DNA of 64,000 bases from Cognatundibacterium curvum (GCF_014284235.1 NZ_JACOGD010000002.1:496001-560000); one strand, 5' to 3'; positions 25,803-35,285 are shown, counted from the first letter of the stretch. Notes: a model not told the origin generated them from the sequence alone. Program-made: numbers and translations.

Positions 25803-26840
25803 ATGAAGAAAAAAAACTGGATGCTGGTCAGCGCTGTGCTGCCGTTCGCTGCGCTGGCACAACAGCAGGATTGCAGCCAGCTTGCACAGGATGCAGAGCG
25901 TCTGGCTTGTTATGACCGCTTGTATGGTAAGCCTGCAAAGCAGAGTCCCACTCAGATCAGTCATGAAACCGGTACGGCAGCGCAGCGCAAGGAGCAGCCT
26001 GTCGCCACTGCCAGCCCTGCAGCGCGCGAGGTGGATGGACTCAGTGAACGCTGGGAATTAGAGCCCGCAAATGCGAAATCCCTGTTTTTCCCTAAGCCGT
26101 ATAAGCCGGTGTATATCCTGCCAGTCGCATACAGCAATCGCATCAATGCAGCTCCGTTTTCGCCCGCTCCCGGCCATCAGGCGGATAAAGTGGATCTGGA
26201 TGCAGTCGAAGCGAAATTCCAGCTCAGCTTTAAGTCAAAAATAATGGAAAATGTGCTGGGGACCAAAGCCAATCTGTGGGGTGCCTATACCCAGTCATCT
26301 CGCTGGCAAGTATATAACGGCGGTTTGTCGCGTCCGTTCCGGGAAACTAATTATGAGCCGGAAGCCATGTTGGTTTATCCGCTCAGCTTCGATATGCTGG
26401 GCTGGCAGGCCAGGATGGCTTCGCTAGGCATCAACCATCAGTCGAATGGACGCGCTTTACCCTTGTCGCGTAGCTGGAACCGTATCATTGGCGAGCTGGC
26501 GCTGGAACAAGGCGACTGGAGTATCAGTCTGCGTCCATGGTGGCGTATCAAGGAAAGCGACGCGGCTGACGATAATCCCAGCATTCAGGACTACGCAGGG
26601 CGTGGTGAATTACTGGTGACAAGGAAAACAGGCACGCATATCTTTACGTTTCAGGGCCGCCACAGCCTGCGTTCCGGACAGCAGTCACGCGGCTCGGTAC
26701 AGCTGGACTGGGCTTTCCCTTTGCTTACCGGCCTGCATGGCTATGTACAGATTTTCAGCGGCTATGGCGAAAGCATGATTGACTATAACTTCCGCCAGAC
26801 CCGGGTAGGAATGGGTGTTTCGCTGGTAGAGTGGCGTTAA
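25803..26840 (+). CDS. pldA: Outer-membrane phospholipase A (OMPLA)
   Basis: Outer-membrane beta-barrel phospholipase that removes misplaced phospholipids from the outer leaflet. Of 345 residues, a signal peptide (1-19, ending ALA-QQ) and a linker of about 90 residues precede the barrel. The catalytic triad is readable: INHQSNGR gives His212 and Ser214, and Asn226 (RSWNRI) is spaced as in E. coli PldA (His142/Ser144/Asn156). RETNYEPE and the C-terminal GVSLVEWR strand also fit. The ribosome site AAGGAAG is clear. The N-terminal linker with a CYDRLY motif is longer than in enterobacteria. Confidence 0.93.
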   Translation: MKKKNWMLVSAVLPFAALAQQQDCSQLAQDAERLACYDRLYGKPAKQSPTQISHETGTAAQRKEQPVATASPAAREVDGLSERWELEPANAKSLFFPKPYKPVYILPVAYSNRINAAPFSPAPGHQADKVDLDAVEAKFQLSFKSKIMENVLGTKANLWGAYTQSSRWQVYNGGLSRPFRETNYEPEAMLVYPLSFDMLGWQARMASLGINHQSNGRALPLSRSWNRIIGELALEQGDWSISLRPWWRIKESDAADDNPSIQDYAGRGELLVTRKTGTHIFTFQGRHSLRSGQQSRGSVQLDWAFPLLTGLHGYVQIFSGYGESMIDYNFRQTRVGMGVSLVEWR

Positions 26841-26885
26841 TCCCTGCGGCTGGCCTGCGCGATGCACGTCAGCCGTAACAGTCAT

Positions 26886-27242
26886 TCAGGCCAGATACAG
26901 CAAGGCCAGACCTATTGTGGCAGGCACCGCCTGAATAAACAGAATTTTGCGTGAGGCAGTCGCTGCGCCATACAGGCCTGCAATCAATACACAGAGCAGA
27001 AAAAAGGTACTGACCTCTTTGCCAGCCGCGCCCAGACTCAGCCCCCAGAACAGACCCGCAGCCAGAAAGCCGTTATACAGGCCCTGGTTCGCTGCCAGCG
27101 TCTTCGTGGACTTGGCCATTTCCGCGCTCATACCGAAGGCACGGCGGCCCGCTGGTTTTTCCCATAAAAACATTTCCAGAACCAGAATATACACATGTAA
27201 TACCCCGATTAGTCCTATTACGATATACGCGGCTGTTTGCAT
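26886..27242 (-). CDS. DUF1304 family membrane protein
   Basis: 118 residues with four predicted membrane helices (about 4-24, 48-68, 76-93 and 98-116). The characteristic DUF1304 pattern is present: HVYILVLEMFLWEKPAGRRAFG, then a QGLYNGFLAAGLFWG segment. The function of the family is unknown. It has no obvious operon partner; the thioesterase gene lies upstream in the same direction, 54 bases away, and may be co-transcribed. Confidence 0.88.
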   Translation of the reverse strand: MQTAAYIVIGLIGVLHVYILVLEMFLWEKPAGRRAFGMSAEMAKSTKTLAANQGLYNGFLAAGLFWGLSLGAAGKEVSTFFLLCVLIAGLYGAATASRKILFIQAVPATIGLALLYLA

Positions 27243-27296
27243 GCCTGACCTTTATTTGAAAAGTGAAAAGTGGAACAGCAAGTTTAAACGAAAAAT

Positions 27297-27743
27297 TCAG
27301 TTGGGCAGCCAGTTCGCCTGCGGGAACTTGGCCATGAATTCTGGTGGCATCGCAACGACTTTACTGATCTGGTAGTCGAAAAATACAAAGCCAGACTTTG
27401 CCATCGCGATCAGCGTGTTATCCGCTGGACGTGTAATACGGAAAATAATATCGCCGCCATATTTGTTGAAGTCCATCACCCCGACTTCAAACAGCAACTG
27501 GTCACGTGCATGTGCTTCGGCTTTGTAGGTGGTCGCCAGGTCAGTCACGATGATGCCCAGTCCCTCATTGGCTGTTTCACGGATACCAAACTCAAACATA
27601 AAGCGGGCGCGGGCTTCTGAGATCATCGACACCATAGAATCATTACCGACATGGTTGGCGGCATTGATTTCAGTCACCCTGACATTAAGCTGGGTGCGGT
27701 AGTAATACTGATCTTCAGGAAACTGTAGTTGTAAGCGTGCCAT
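27297..27743 (-). CDS. Acyl-CoA thioesterase, hot-dog fold
   Basis: 148-residue 4HBT-type thioesterase. The hot-dog signature is seen in RTQLNVRVTEINAANHVGNDSMVSMISEARARF, where the acidic/Asn-His region replaces the usual DxDxxGHVNN, and in the long beta strands that follow. Members hydrolyse acyl-CoAs; some belong to aromatic degradation or Tol-Pal-associated systems. Nothing nearby narrows the substrate. Confidence 0.8.
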   Translation of the reverse strand: MARLQLQFPEDQYYYRTQLNVRVTEINAANHVGNDSMVSMISEARARFMFEFGIRETANEGLGIIVTDLATTYKAEAHARDQLLFEVGVMDFNKYGGDIIFRITRPADNTLIAMAKSGFVFFDYQISKVVAMPPEFMAKFPQANWLPN

Positions 27744-28056
27744 AGGGATATCAAGCGGGAGAGAGTAAAAAATTGTACTGACGGCGCAGTCAGATAATGA
27801 ATTTCCTCATTGTAACGGTCTTTTACCTCTCTCTTGAAATTCAGAAAAAGTCAGCGCAAGAATGAGAAACATTTCCTTGAGTTAACAATTGTTTGAATCT
27901 TGCTGCTTGTAAATACTTAAATACTGAGTAGTATGAAATTCAGGAAAATAGAACCAAAGCTGGGCTACGGGGGCGCAAGGTGCGCCACAAAGATATGAAA
28001 TAGTTGTTTTTCGGGTAATTATTTGGCAGGGCAGATCAGCTGATGTGGGGCCAGAG

Positions 28057-29406
28057 ATGGAAAACCAATTTGAATATTTCGACTTATCTGCGCCAGCACC
28101 GGCGACCACAGCGGCTGCCAGTGCCAGTCAGCCTGCGAGTGTCAGTCAGGAAGTAGCGCAACATAATCGTCTGAAATATCTGATTGATAATACGCCTGCG
28201 ATTATTTACAGCAGCGTGCCGACCGGCGATTTCAAAATGACTTATGTCAGCTCCAATGCGCAACGCATACTGGGCTACGATTCCGCGATGATGGTATCCG
28301 ATCCGAATTTCTGGTTTGATCACATTCATCCTGAGGATGTGCCGCAGATATTTTCCAGTCTGGCCATGCTGTTCTCGGAAGGCGAGCGTACCTACGAATA
28401 CCGTTTTAAAAACAGCAATGGCCACTACATCTGGATGCACGATATGTTGCGCCTGATCCGGGATGAGGCTGGCAATCCGCTTGAAGTAGTGGGTTCATTG
28501 ACCGACATCAGCGAACGCAAGGCGATGGAAGAGTCGCTGCAAAAAAAAGGCGAGGAGCAGAAACAGTTAATCCATAAGCTGCAAGAGGCGCAGGATCAGT
28601 TGATGCAATCGGAAAAAATGGCCTCGGTGGGTCAACTGGCCGCAGGTATTGCCCATGAAATCAATAATCCTATCGGTTTTGTAAATTCCAACATGGGATC
28701 ATTGCAGGGTTACGTAGAGAAGCTGTTTGAAGTCCTTGGACAATATGAGCAGTTAATTCTCCAGCCCCAGGCAGCGCAGTCTGCGGTCGCACGGGTCAAC
28801 GCCATCAAAAAAGAAGCCGATCTGGAATTCCTGCAGGAGGATGTGGAAGATTTAGTCAGAGAGTCTATGGATGGCCTGAAACGGGTGCGCGACATCGTAC
28901 AGTCACTCAAAGATTTTTCGCATGTCGGTGAAACTGACTGGCAAGAGGCAGATATCCATCATGGCATAGACAGTACGCTCAATATCGTGATCAATGAGAT
29001 CAAATATAAAGCCACCGTGATCAAGGAATACGGCAATTTGCCGAATGTACGTTGCGTCATTTCGCAAATCAATCAGGTGGTGATGAATCTCTTGGTCAAT
29101 GCCTCACATGCGATCAAGGATAAAGGCAATATCACCATCAATACCGGATGCAAGGATGACTGGATCTGGATACGTATCAGTGATACAGGATCCGGTATTC
29201 CGCCTGAAATCATGACACGTATTTTTGAACCTTTTTTTACCACTAAGCCGATAGGCAGCGGAACCGGTTTGGGCTTGTCGCTGTCGTACGGAATTATCAA
29301 GAAACACAATGGACGTATTGAGGTGAAAAGCGAGTTGGGTGTGGGGACCAGTTTTACCATACATTTGCCACTGCATCCGGATAAGGTGGAAGTGAACAAA
29401 GAATAA
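28057..29406 (+). CDS. PAS-domain sensor histidine kinase
   Basis: Soluble sensor kinase of 449 residues, first gene of a five-gene signalling cluster. A PAS domain at about 40-155 (RLKYLIDNTPAIIYSSVP through VVGSLTDISERKAMEE, including a PAC-like end) is joined by a coiled coil to a HisKA-type domain with phosphoacceptor His200 in GIAHEINNPIGF, the NtrB/ZraS-like subgroup. The ATP-binding domain has N box QVVMNLLVNASHAI, G1 DTGSGIPP and G2 GTGLGLSL. No membrane segment is seen, so it senses a cytoplasmic signal. I start it at ATG 28057; GTG 28045 is possible. The three receiver domains encoded downstream are its likely targets. Confidence 0.93.
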   Translation: MENQFEYFDLSAPAPATTAAASASQPASVSQEVAQHNRLKYLIDNTPAIIYSSVPTGDFKMTYVSSNAQRILGYDSAMMVSDPNFWFDHIHPEDVPQIFSSLAMLFSEGERTYEYRFKNSNGHYIWMHDMLRLIRDEAGNPLEVVGSLTDISERKAMEESLQKKGEEQKQLIHKLQEAQDQLMQSEKMASVGQLAAGIAHEINNPIGFVNSNMGSLQGYVEKLFEVLGQYEQLILQPQAAQSAVARVNAIKKEADLEFLQEDVEDLVRESMDGLKRVRDIVQSLKDFSHVGETDWQEADIHHGIDSTLNIVINEIKYKATVIKEYGNLPNVRCVISQINQVVMNLLVNASHAIKDKGNITINTGCKDDWIWIRISDTGSGIPPEIMTRIFEPFFTTKPIGSGTGLGLSLSYGIIKKHNGRIEVKSELGVGTSFTIHLPLHPDKVEVNKE

Positions 29407-29453
29407 TTACCGCCACAGATCAGGGACAGATCAGAGAAATCAGGATGCAAGCT

Positions 29454-32183
29454 ATGAGTCAGGAAAATACCAATAAAATCAGGGATGACTTCACTGCGAT
29501 GCTCAATATCGGCACGGATGGTATGTTCGATAGCATGAGCAGTTTGCGTTTGAGTAGTAATGAAGCCAGAATACTGACGACCATCAGTCCACAGCTGGCA
29601 CAGATACGCGCACAGTTTGATCGGGCCTTACGCGAGCATATCGCTGATACGCCTTTCCTGTCTTATGGCCTGCCTGACAGTTTGCAGCAACGCATACATC
29701 AGCGTCAACGCAGCTATTTTTCACTATTACTGCAGTCCAAATCGGATAGCAGTTTTCTGGCAGATCGCAGCAAAATCGAGTTTGCCCATCAACAAATGGG
29801 ACTGAACCGCGACTGGTATTTTTCTGCTTACAGAAAATACCTGGGGGCGGTGTGGGGGGATCTGCAGGATATTAAAGCGGATTACCAGCTCTCCTTCAGT
29901 GGCATGATGCTGCTGGTGTTTAAGCTATGCATGTTCGACCTCGGGCTGGCGCTGGAAGTATATTCTGAAGTCGAGAAAAAGCGTTTTTTTGAAAGCTATA
30001 TCGCCGATATGCAGGTGCCGCCACCGATGCTGGCAGAAACCCGCCAAGCTGGTTTGGTGGATCACTCCAAGCGTAAAAAACTCGATACGCTGCTACAGTC
30101 TTCGATAGATCATTCACCACAGATAAGCGGGCATCTGAGCGTCTGCTATCTGGGGCTGGATCAATATGAACAAGTTGCTGAAAGCTATGGCTTCGAAGCT
30201 TCACGGCTGGTGTTACAGACCATAGAAATGCGTTTACGTGCTGAACTGCGCGATCATGATGTGATTACCCACCTTGGCGCTGGTGAATACTTGCTGATCT
30301 TGCCTGGCCATGCTGACTCTGCTGAAGTGCTGGCGCTTTGTCAGCGCGTCATGAATACTTTCACGCAAGCGATTTCCCTGATTGACCAGAAACTGAATAT
30401 GTCCTGTTGCATAGGCATCGCCATGTATCCGGACGATGGGCAATTGGCAGAGGATATTTCCAGATGCGCTGAAGTCGCATTTCGCAGAGCGCGCGAATGT
30501 GGGTGTGGCAATCTGCGTTTTTATTCATCGGCCCTGAATGGCCCGGTCGATGAACAGATAGCGCTGGCCTCAGATTTGCGCTTAGCGATACAGGACAATC
30601 AGCTGCACTTGTTTTATCAACCTAAAGCGGACCTGCGTACCGGAAAAATAACAGGATGCGAGGCTTTACTTCGCTGGCAGCATCCAACGCGGGGTGAAAT
30701 CTCACCGGCAAAATTTGTACCGATTGCAGAGCAATCCGATTTAATCGTGTTGCTGGGCTATTGGGTGATACGACGTGCGTGTGAGGATATTCAGCGCTTA
30801 CTGGCACAACAGCTGGCGCAGCCGGTCGTGGCGATTAATGTATCACCACGCCAGTTGAAGGAGGTGGATTTTCCGGAACGTATGCTGGCCATTATGAATG
30901 AGTACGGCGTGACAGCTGCGCACATCTCGCTAGAGGTGACGGAGAGTGTGTTGATAGGCTGCGATGAGGAATTTGATGCCTTATTTTTCCGGCTGAAAAA
31001 CCTGGGCTTCAGCCTGTCGCTGGATGATTTTGGAACGGGTTATTCTGCACTCGGTTATCTGAAGCGTTTTTCATTTGATTATGTCAAAATCGATCAGTCT
31101 TTTGTCAGGGAATTGCCTGGCCATCAGAGCGATGCCTCGATCTCTAAAGCCATCATCTCCATGGCGCATAGCATGGGGATGGAGGTGATTGCTGAGGGTG
31201 TAGAGACAGAAGCACAATGTAAGTTTTTTTCAGATAATTTATGCGAACAAGTGCAAGGCTATTTCTATGCACGCCCTATGCCATTTGCGCAGTTACTGGA
31301 TTTCATACGTCAGGATATCAGTCTGCATCCACATGTATTACAGGCTACCCGGCCGGAGCGTACTTTACTGCTGGTGGATGATGAACCCAATATTTTGTCT
31401 GCACTCAAACGCTTGCTGCGTAAAGATGGCTATCGCATCCTGACCGGCAACAGCGCGAGTGAAGGCTTAGAAATACTGGCCAGTGAAAATGTCGATGTGA
31501 TTATGTCGGATCAGCGCATGCCTGCGATGTCAGGTGTCGAATTTCTGCGTCAGGCCAAGGCCTTATATCCGGATACAGTCAGGATCATCTTATCCGGCTA
31601 CTCCGAACTGCAATACATTACTGACGCGATCAATGAAGGTGCAATCTATAAGTTTCTGACCAAACCCTGGGATGATGAGCAAATACGGAAAAATATCAGT
31701 GATGCATTTCAGTTTAAGGAAATTCTCAATGAGAACCGCAGATTGAATGTGGAGATACAAAGCAGTAACCGGGAATTGGCGAAAACCAATCGCCAGCTAT
31801 CGGACATTTTGAAGCAAAAGCAGAATCAGATACAAAGAGATGAGGTCAGCATTGGTGTGATCCGCGAAATTTTGCATCAGATACCATTTCCCCTAATTGG
31901 GATTGATGACGAAGACCGTATCGCATTTTGCAATCTGCAGGCAGAAGAATTATTACCTGGTGCCGCAGTGAATCTGGATAATGAACTGCATCAGGTATTT
32001 CCAGAGCTGGCGCAGCGTTTAAACGGGCCAGATCAGCAGGACATGACTTTTGTGCAGATCAGCGGGAAAACTTACCATGTCGATTGCCGCGCAATGGGAA
32101 AACACTCTGGCTCGAACGGACGTATTATTATTTTTCTTCCAGTGGCGGGGATGCGTGAAACGGGGAGTCAGGAAAGTATATAA
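29454..32183 (+). CDS. Globin-coupled GGDEF(degenerate)-EAL-receiver-PAS protein
   Basis: A 909-residue multidomain signalling protein. Residues about 30-185 match the globin-coupled sensor fold, with probable haem-binding His112 in FAHQQMGLNRDWYFSAY. Residues 215-365 are a GGDEF domain whose motif is GAGEY (275-279), so it is probably not a cyclase. Residues 370-620 are an intact EAL phosphodiesterase: EAL 403-405, Asn462, Glu494, Asp524-Asp525, Lys545 and EGVET from 581. A receiver domain (636-755) has Asp686 and TKPW. A coiled coil and a PAS-like tail end the protein. Predicted role: cyclic-di-GMP hydrolysis controlled by a gas ligand and by phosphorylation. ATG 29454 is favoured over ATG 29445 by spacing to AGGA. 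Confidence 0.9.
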   Translation: MSQENTNKIRDDFTAMLNIGTDGMFDSMSSLRLSSNEARILTTISPQLAQIRAQFDRALREHIADTPFLSYGLPDSLQQRIHQRQRSYFSLLLQSKSDSSFLADRSKIEFAHQQMGLNRDWYFSAYRKYLGAVWGDLQDIKADYQLSFSGMMLLVFKLCMFDLGLALEVYSEVEKKRFFESYIADMQVPPPMLAETRQAGLVDHSKRKKLDTLLQSSIDHSPQISGHLSVCYLGLDQYEQVAESYGFEASRLVLQTIEMRLRAELRDHDVITHLGAGEYLLILPGHADSAEVLALCQRVMNTFTQAISLIDQKLNMSCCIGIAMYPDDGQLAEDISRCAEVAFRRARECGCGNLRFYSSALNGPVDEQIALASDLRLAIQDNQLHLFYQPKADLRTGKITGCEALLRWQHPTRGEISPAKFVPIAEQSDLIVLLGYWVIRRACEDIQRLLAQQLAQPVVAINVSPRQLKEVDFPERMLAIMNEYGVTAAHISLEVTESVLIGCDEEFDALFFRLKNLGFSLSLDDFGTGYSALGYLKRFSFDYVKIDQSFVRELPGHQSDASISKAIISMAHSMGMEVIAEGVETEAQCKFFSDNLCEQVQGYFYARPMPFAQLLDFIRQDISLHPHVLQATRPERTLLLVDDEPNILSALKRLLRKDGYRILTGNSASEGLEILASENVDVIMSDQRMPAMSGVEFLRQAKALYPDTVRIILSGYSELQYITDAINEGAIYKFLTKPWDDEQIRKNISDAFQFKEILNENRRLNVEIQSSNRELAKTNRQLSDILKQKQNQIQRDEVSIGVIREILHQIPFPLIGIDDEDRIAFCNLQAEELLPGAAVNLDNELHQVFPELAQRLNGPDQQDMTFVQISGKTYHVDCRAMGKHSGSNGRIIIFLPVAGMRETGSQESI

Positions 32184-32215
32184 ATTCGCGCAGGCTCTGG
32201 CGCGACACATGCTGC

Positions 32216-32264
32216 AATAGCGGGAATAATAGCCGGAATAATAGTGGGAAAAAATAGCAGGAAT
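32216..32264 (+). repeat. Four tandem 12-bp repeats before the HDOD gene
   Basis: Near-identical units of the form AATAGCGGGAAT: 32216-32227, 32228-32239, 32240-32251, and 32252-32264 with one extra A. They lie in the 95-base gap between two signalling genes and end 14 bases before the HDOD start. Each unit contains a purine-rich GGAA core. Change in copy number could alter spacing or translation. Confidence 0.75.
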
Positions 32265-32278
32265 ATCAGAGGTTCTAT

Positions 32279-33121
32279 ATGAGTGCCATATCTGCAGAAC
32301 AGCTTGTACGTGCACTGGAGGAACTGCCCTCCTTACCACAGGTATTGTCTGAACTGATAGAGGCCATCGAGCACGATAATGTGGATCAACGCTCCATCAT
32401 CATGCGGATTGCTCAGGATCAGGCCTTAACCTCTAAAACTTTACGTCTCGCAAATTCTTCTTTTTATGGCTTGTCCTACCGCGTAAATTCCTTGTCAGAT
32501 GCGGTTTCTATACTCGGTTTTCGCAGTCTGCGCACACTGGTGACCAGTACTGCCATCGCCAATCTGTTACGCCGCTTTGTGTTGGAGCGGAATGACGTGG
32601 ACTATTTTCTCGAGCATTCTATTTCGGTCGCGATTTTTGCCAAATTGCTGGCTGCGCACATCTGTGCCAATCAGGAGCAAGCCTTTACCACCGGGCTGAT
32701 CCATGATCTGGGTAAGTTAGCGCTGGTGACAAAATTCCCCGCCGAATATGCTGCGGTGAAGCGCTATCAGAAAGAGCAGGATTGCGCACGTTATGAGGCT
32801 GAAAATGCCGTGCTTTCTATGAGCCATGCATCGATAGGGGCAATGCTTGCGCGCAGATGGCGCTTTCCGCTCGAGATGCAACAGGCGGTCAGTGCGCACC
32901 ATGATCCGGTTACGGCAGAAACCAGTGAATTGGCTATGCTGATGACCGTAGCGAATATTTTTGCCAAAGTACGTGTAAGCGACGAGGAACGCATCCATTT
33001 GCTGCGTGAATCCAGTTATGCATGGCAGCGTCTGGAATTGAATGAAGAATTATGTCTAAGGATTTTTGCGATGGAGAAGCAGCAATATGCCGAAATCAGC
33101 CAGATTTTACTCAGTCACTGA
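32279..33121 (+). CDS. HDOD domain protein
   Basis: 280 residues, essentially one HDOD domain (about 15-215), a relative of the HD phosphohydrolases found in bacterial signalling. LPSLPQVLSELIEAI, IAQDQALTSKTLRLANSSFYGL and LIHDLGKLALV are typical, and the HD dipeptide is retained. HDOD proteins often regulate by protein contact rather than by hydrolysis. The ribosome site AGAGG is seven bases before ATG 32279. It lies between two receiver-containing genes, so it is probably an output or adaptor of the same circuit, as in H-NOX and RpfG-like signalling clusters. Confidence 0.92.
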   Translation: MSAISAEQLVRALEELPSLPQVLSELIEAIEHDNVDQRSIIMRIAQDQALTSKTLRLANSSFYGLSYRVNSLSDAVSILGFRSLRTLVTSTAIANLLRRFVLERNDVDYFLEHSISVAIFAKLLAAHICANQEQAFTTGLIHDLGKLALVTKFPAEYAAVKRYQKEQDCARYEAENAVLSMSHASIGAMLARRWRFPLEMQQAVSAHHDPVTAETSELAMLMTVANIFAKVRVSDEERIHLLRESSYAWQRLELNEELCLRIFAMEKQQYAEISQILLSH

Positions 33122-33208
33122 TCCTGCTGACTTAGTCGGCAGAGCAGGCTGAACGCTATTGATTTAACGCATAGCCACCAACCACTTAGCCCATTTGGGA
33201 AAGCAGGC

Positions 33209-34537
33209 ATGATGAATACAGAATTGCATGCTGAGCCGCAGACTGAACGCGTCTACCGCATCTTATGCGTCGATGACGAGCCGAATATTTTGTCATCGTT
33301 GCGCCGTTTGTTCCGTGGCAAAGGATATCAGGTCCTGATCGCTAATGGCGGTCAGGAAGGACTGGCTACGCTGGAAACAGAAACGGTTGATCTGGTCATT
33401 TCAGATATGCGAATGCCGGTGATGGATGGAGCAGTTTTTCTCGAACATGTCAGGGCACGCTGGCCAGATACCATACGCCTGCTGCTGACTGGTTACGCTG
33501 ACATACAATCGATCATCGATGCGATTAACCGTGGCGAAATTTATCGCTACATCACCAAACCCTGGGACGATAACGACATTGTCCTGATCGTGCGGCAGGC
33601 GCTGGAACGCAAAGCCCTGGAGCAGGAAAAACTCAGGCTGGAAGAGCTGACCTTAAGGCAGAATGAAGAATTAAAAACGCTCAATGCCAGCCTGGAGATC
33701 AAAGTCGAGGAGCGCACAGCCGATCTCAGAAAAGCGCACGAATCGCTGTTGAGTGCGAATGATAAACTCAAGGATAGTTTTCTGACCTCGATCAAGGTAT
33801 TTTCCAGCGTGATCGAAATGCGCGGCGGTAAGCTGATGGGGCACTCGCGCCGGGTGGCTGATCTGGCGCGCAAGATCGCACGGCGCATGGGGCTGGAAAG
33901 CAAAGATACGCAAGAGATTTTTGTCGCTGCCTTGTTGGCAGATATAGGCAAAATCGGATTTTCTGATGAATTGCTGGAGACACCATTGAATCAGATGAAT
34001 GGCGACCAGTTAGGCCAGTTTCACAAACATACTCTGCGGGCCGAGCAATTGCTGATGCCGCTGCAGGATTTGCAGGGAGCGGCGCGCATTATCCGCTTCC
34101 AGCATGAGCGTTACGACGGCCGTGGTTTTCCCGATGCGATCGCGGGAGACCAGATTCCGCTGGGCTCCAGAATACTGGCGCTGGCTGGCGATTATGATAG
34201 TTTGCAAATAGGCTGCCTGGTCCCTAAGCGCGTACATCCGGATGATGCCTTGCCACTTATCGTGCGTGGTGCCGGTAACCGCTATGATCCCAAGGTGGTT
34301 GAAGCTTTTCAGCAGGTTATGGGTAATGTCAGCGAGGAGCCGCATGATAAAGAAGTCATGGTGCTGCAGTTATTGCCTGGCATGGTGTTGTCGGCGGACG
34401 TGGTATCCAAAGACGGTATGCTCTTGTTACCCGCTGACTTTGTGCTGGATGAAGGGGTGATAGAAAAGCTCAGGCTTTTCAGTGAACCTGTACATGGCCG
34501 TATGGCTGTTCGTATCTATACCAACAGGAGGAAATGA
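33209..34537 (+). CDS. Response regulator with degenerate HD-GYP domain
   Basis: 442 residues. The receiver domain (15-130) has acidic pocket DDE, phosphoacceptor Asp66 (VISDMRMP) and TKPW. A coiled coil (132-190) leads to an HD-GYP-like domain (195-375). There GHS with His212 is present, but the signature HDIGK reads ADIGK (Ala244-Asp245), and the GYP motif reads DGRGFP. Loss of the metal-binding histidine suggests it may not hydrolyse cyclic-di-GMP; it could bind it or act through contacts. An additional C-terminal domain of about 65 residues follows. Its stop overlaps the next gene (ATGA). Confidence 0.9.
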   Translation: MMNTELHAEPQTERVYRILCVDDEPNILSSLRRLFRGKGYQVLIANGGQEGLATLETETVDLVISDMRMPVMDGAVFLEHVRARWPDTIRLLLTGYADIQSIIDAINRGEIYRYITKPWDDNDIVLIVRQALERKALEQEKLRLEELTLRQNEELKTLNASLEIKVEERTADLRKAHESLLSANDKLKDSFLTSIKVFSSVIEMRGGKLMGHSRRVADLARKIARRMGLESKDTQEIFVAALLADIGKIGFSDELLETPLNQMNGDQLGQFHKHTLRAEQLLMPLQDLQGAARIIRFQHERYDGRGFPDAIAGDQIPLGSRILALAGDYDSLQIGCLVPKRVHPDDALPLIVRGAGNRYDPKVVEAFQQVMGNVSEEPHDKEVMVLQLLPGMVLSADVVSKDGMLLLPADFVLDEGVIEKLRLFSEPVHGRMAVRIYTNRRK

Positions 34538-35067
34538 TGCGAAGAATTCTTTTACTGGATGATGAGCAGAATGTACTCTCAGCCTTAAAACGCAGTTTCA
34601 GAAGCATTGCGCGTAACGACCAGCTCAGGATAGATACCTACAATGTGCCTGAGGAAGCATTAGCGCATTTGCAGGATACTGCTTACGATTTCATTATCTC
34701 TGACTATCATATGCCATCCATGAATGGCATAGGTTTCCTGACGCTGGCCAAAGCGATACAGCCGGATGCGGTGCGTATGATGCTGAGTGCGTCTGCTGAG
34801 TTCAAAACCATACTTGGCGCGATTAATGAGGCGGAGGCTTTCCGTTACATTGCCAAACCCTGGACGCAGGAAGAACTGGCTGATACTTATCAGGCTGCTT
34901 TGCAAAAGCGCGATCAGATACTCGAAGACCGGCGGCTGGCCGATGAATTACGCGTGCAGCGCGGTCAGCTCTCACCGCAGGAAGAGGCGTTGCGCAGGCT
35001 GGAAGAGAGTGAGCCAGGCATCACCAAAGTGAAGTGGGGTGCTGACGGTTCGGTTATGCTCGAGTAA
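34534..35067 (+). CDS. Single-domain response regulator with helical tail
   Basis: 177 residues: a receiver domain (3-125) with pocket DDE, phosphoacceptor Asp57 (IISDYHMP) and the AKPW motif shared with the two receivers upstream, then a charged helical tail. No DNA-binding or enzymatic domain is present, so it may be a phosphate sink or a protein-interaction output. The strong AGGAGGAA site lies inside the end of the preceding gene, with ATGA overlap. Last gene of the cluster. Confidence 0.92.
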   Translation: MMRRILLLDDEQNVLSALKRSFRSIARNDQLRIDTYNVPEEALAHLQDTAYDFIISDYHMPSMNGIGFLTLAKAIQPDAVRMMLSASAEFKTILGAINEAEAFRYIAKPWTQEELADTYQAALQKRDQILEDRRLADELRVQRGQLSPQEEALRRLEESEPGITKVKWGADGSVMLE

Positions 35068-35285
35068 GCAAGGGGGGCTGATGCAAAACCGACGCGGCGG
35101 CCCTGGTTCTTTGCTGATCTTGAGCGGGAAGGCAATGTGCGGCTGGCTTTGTGTTGGTTTGAAACTGGCGTGGTCTGGTAAAATGCCGCCTTTCTGTCCT
35201 GTTCTGTAGCCGGTTGTCTGATCTCAGTATTGTCACTGCGATATCTTCCGCTTCACAGTATGACCTCTTTTTACTGAAACTCCGT

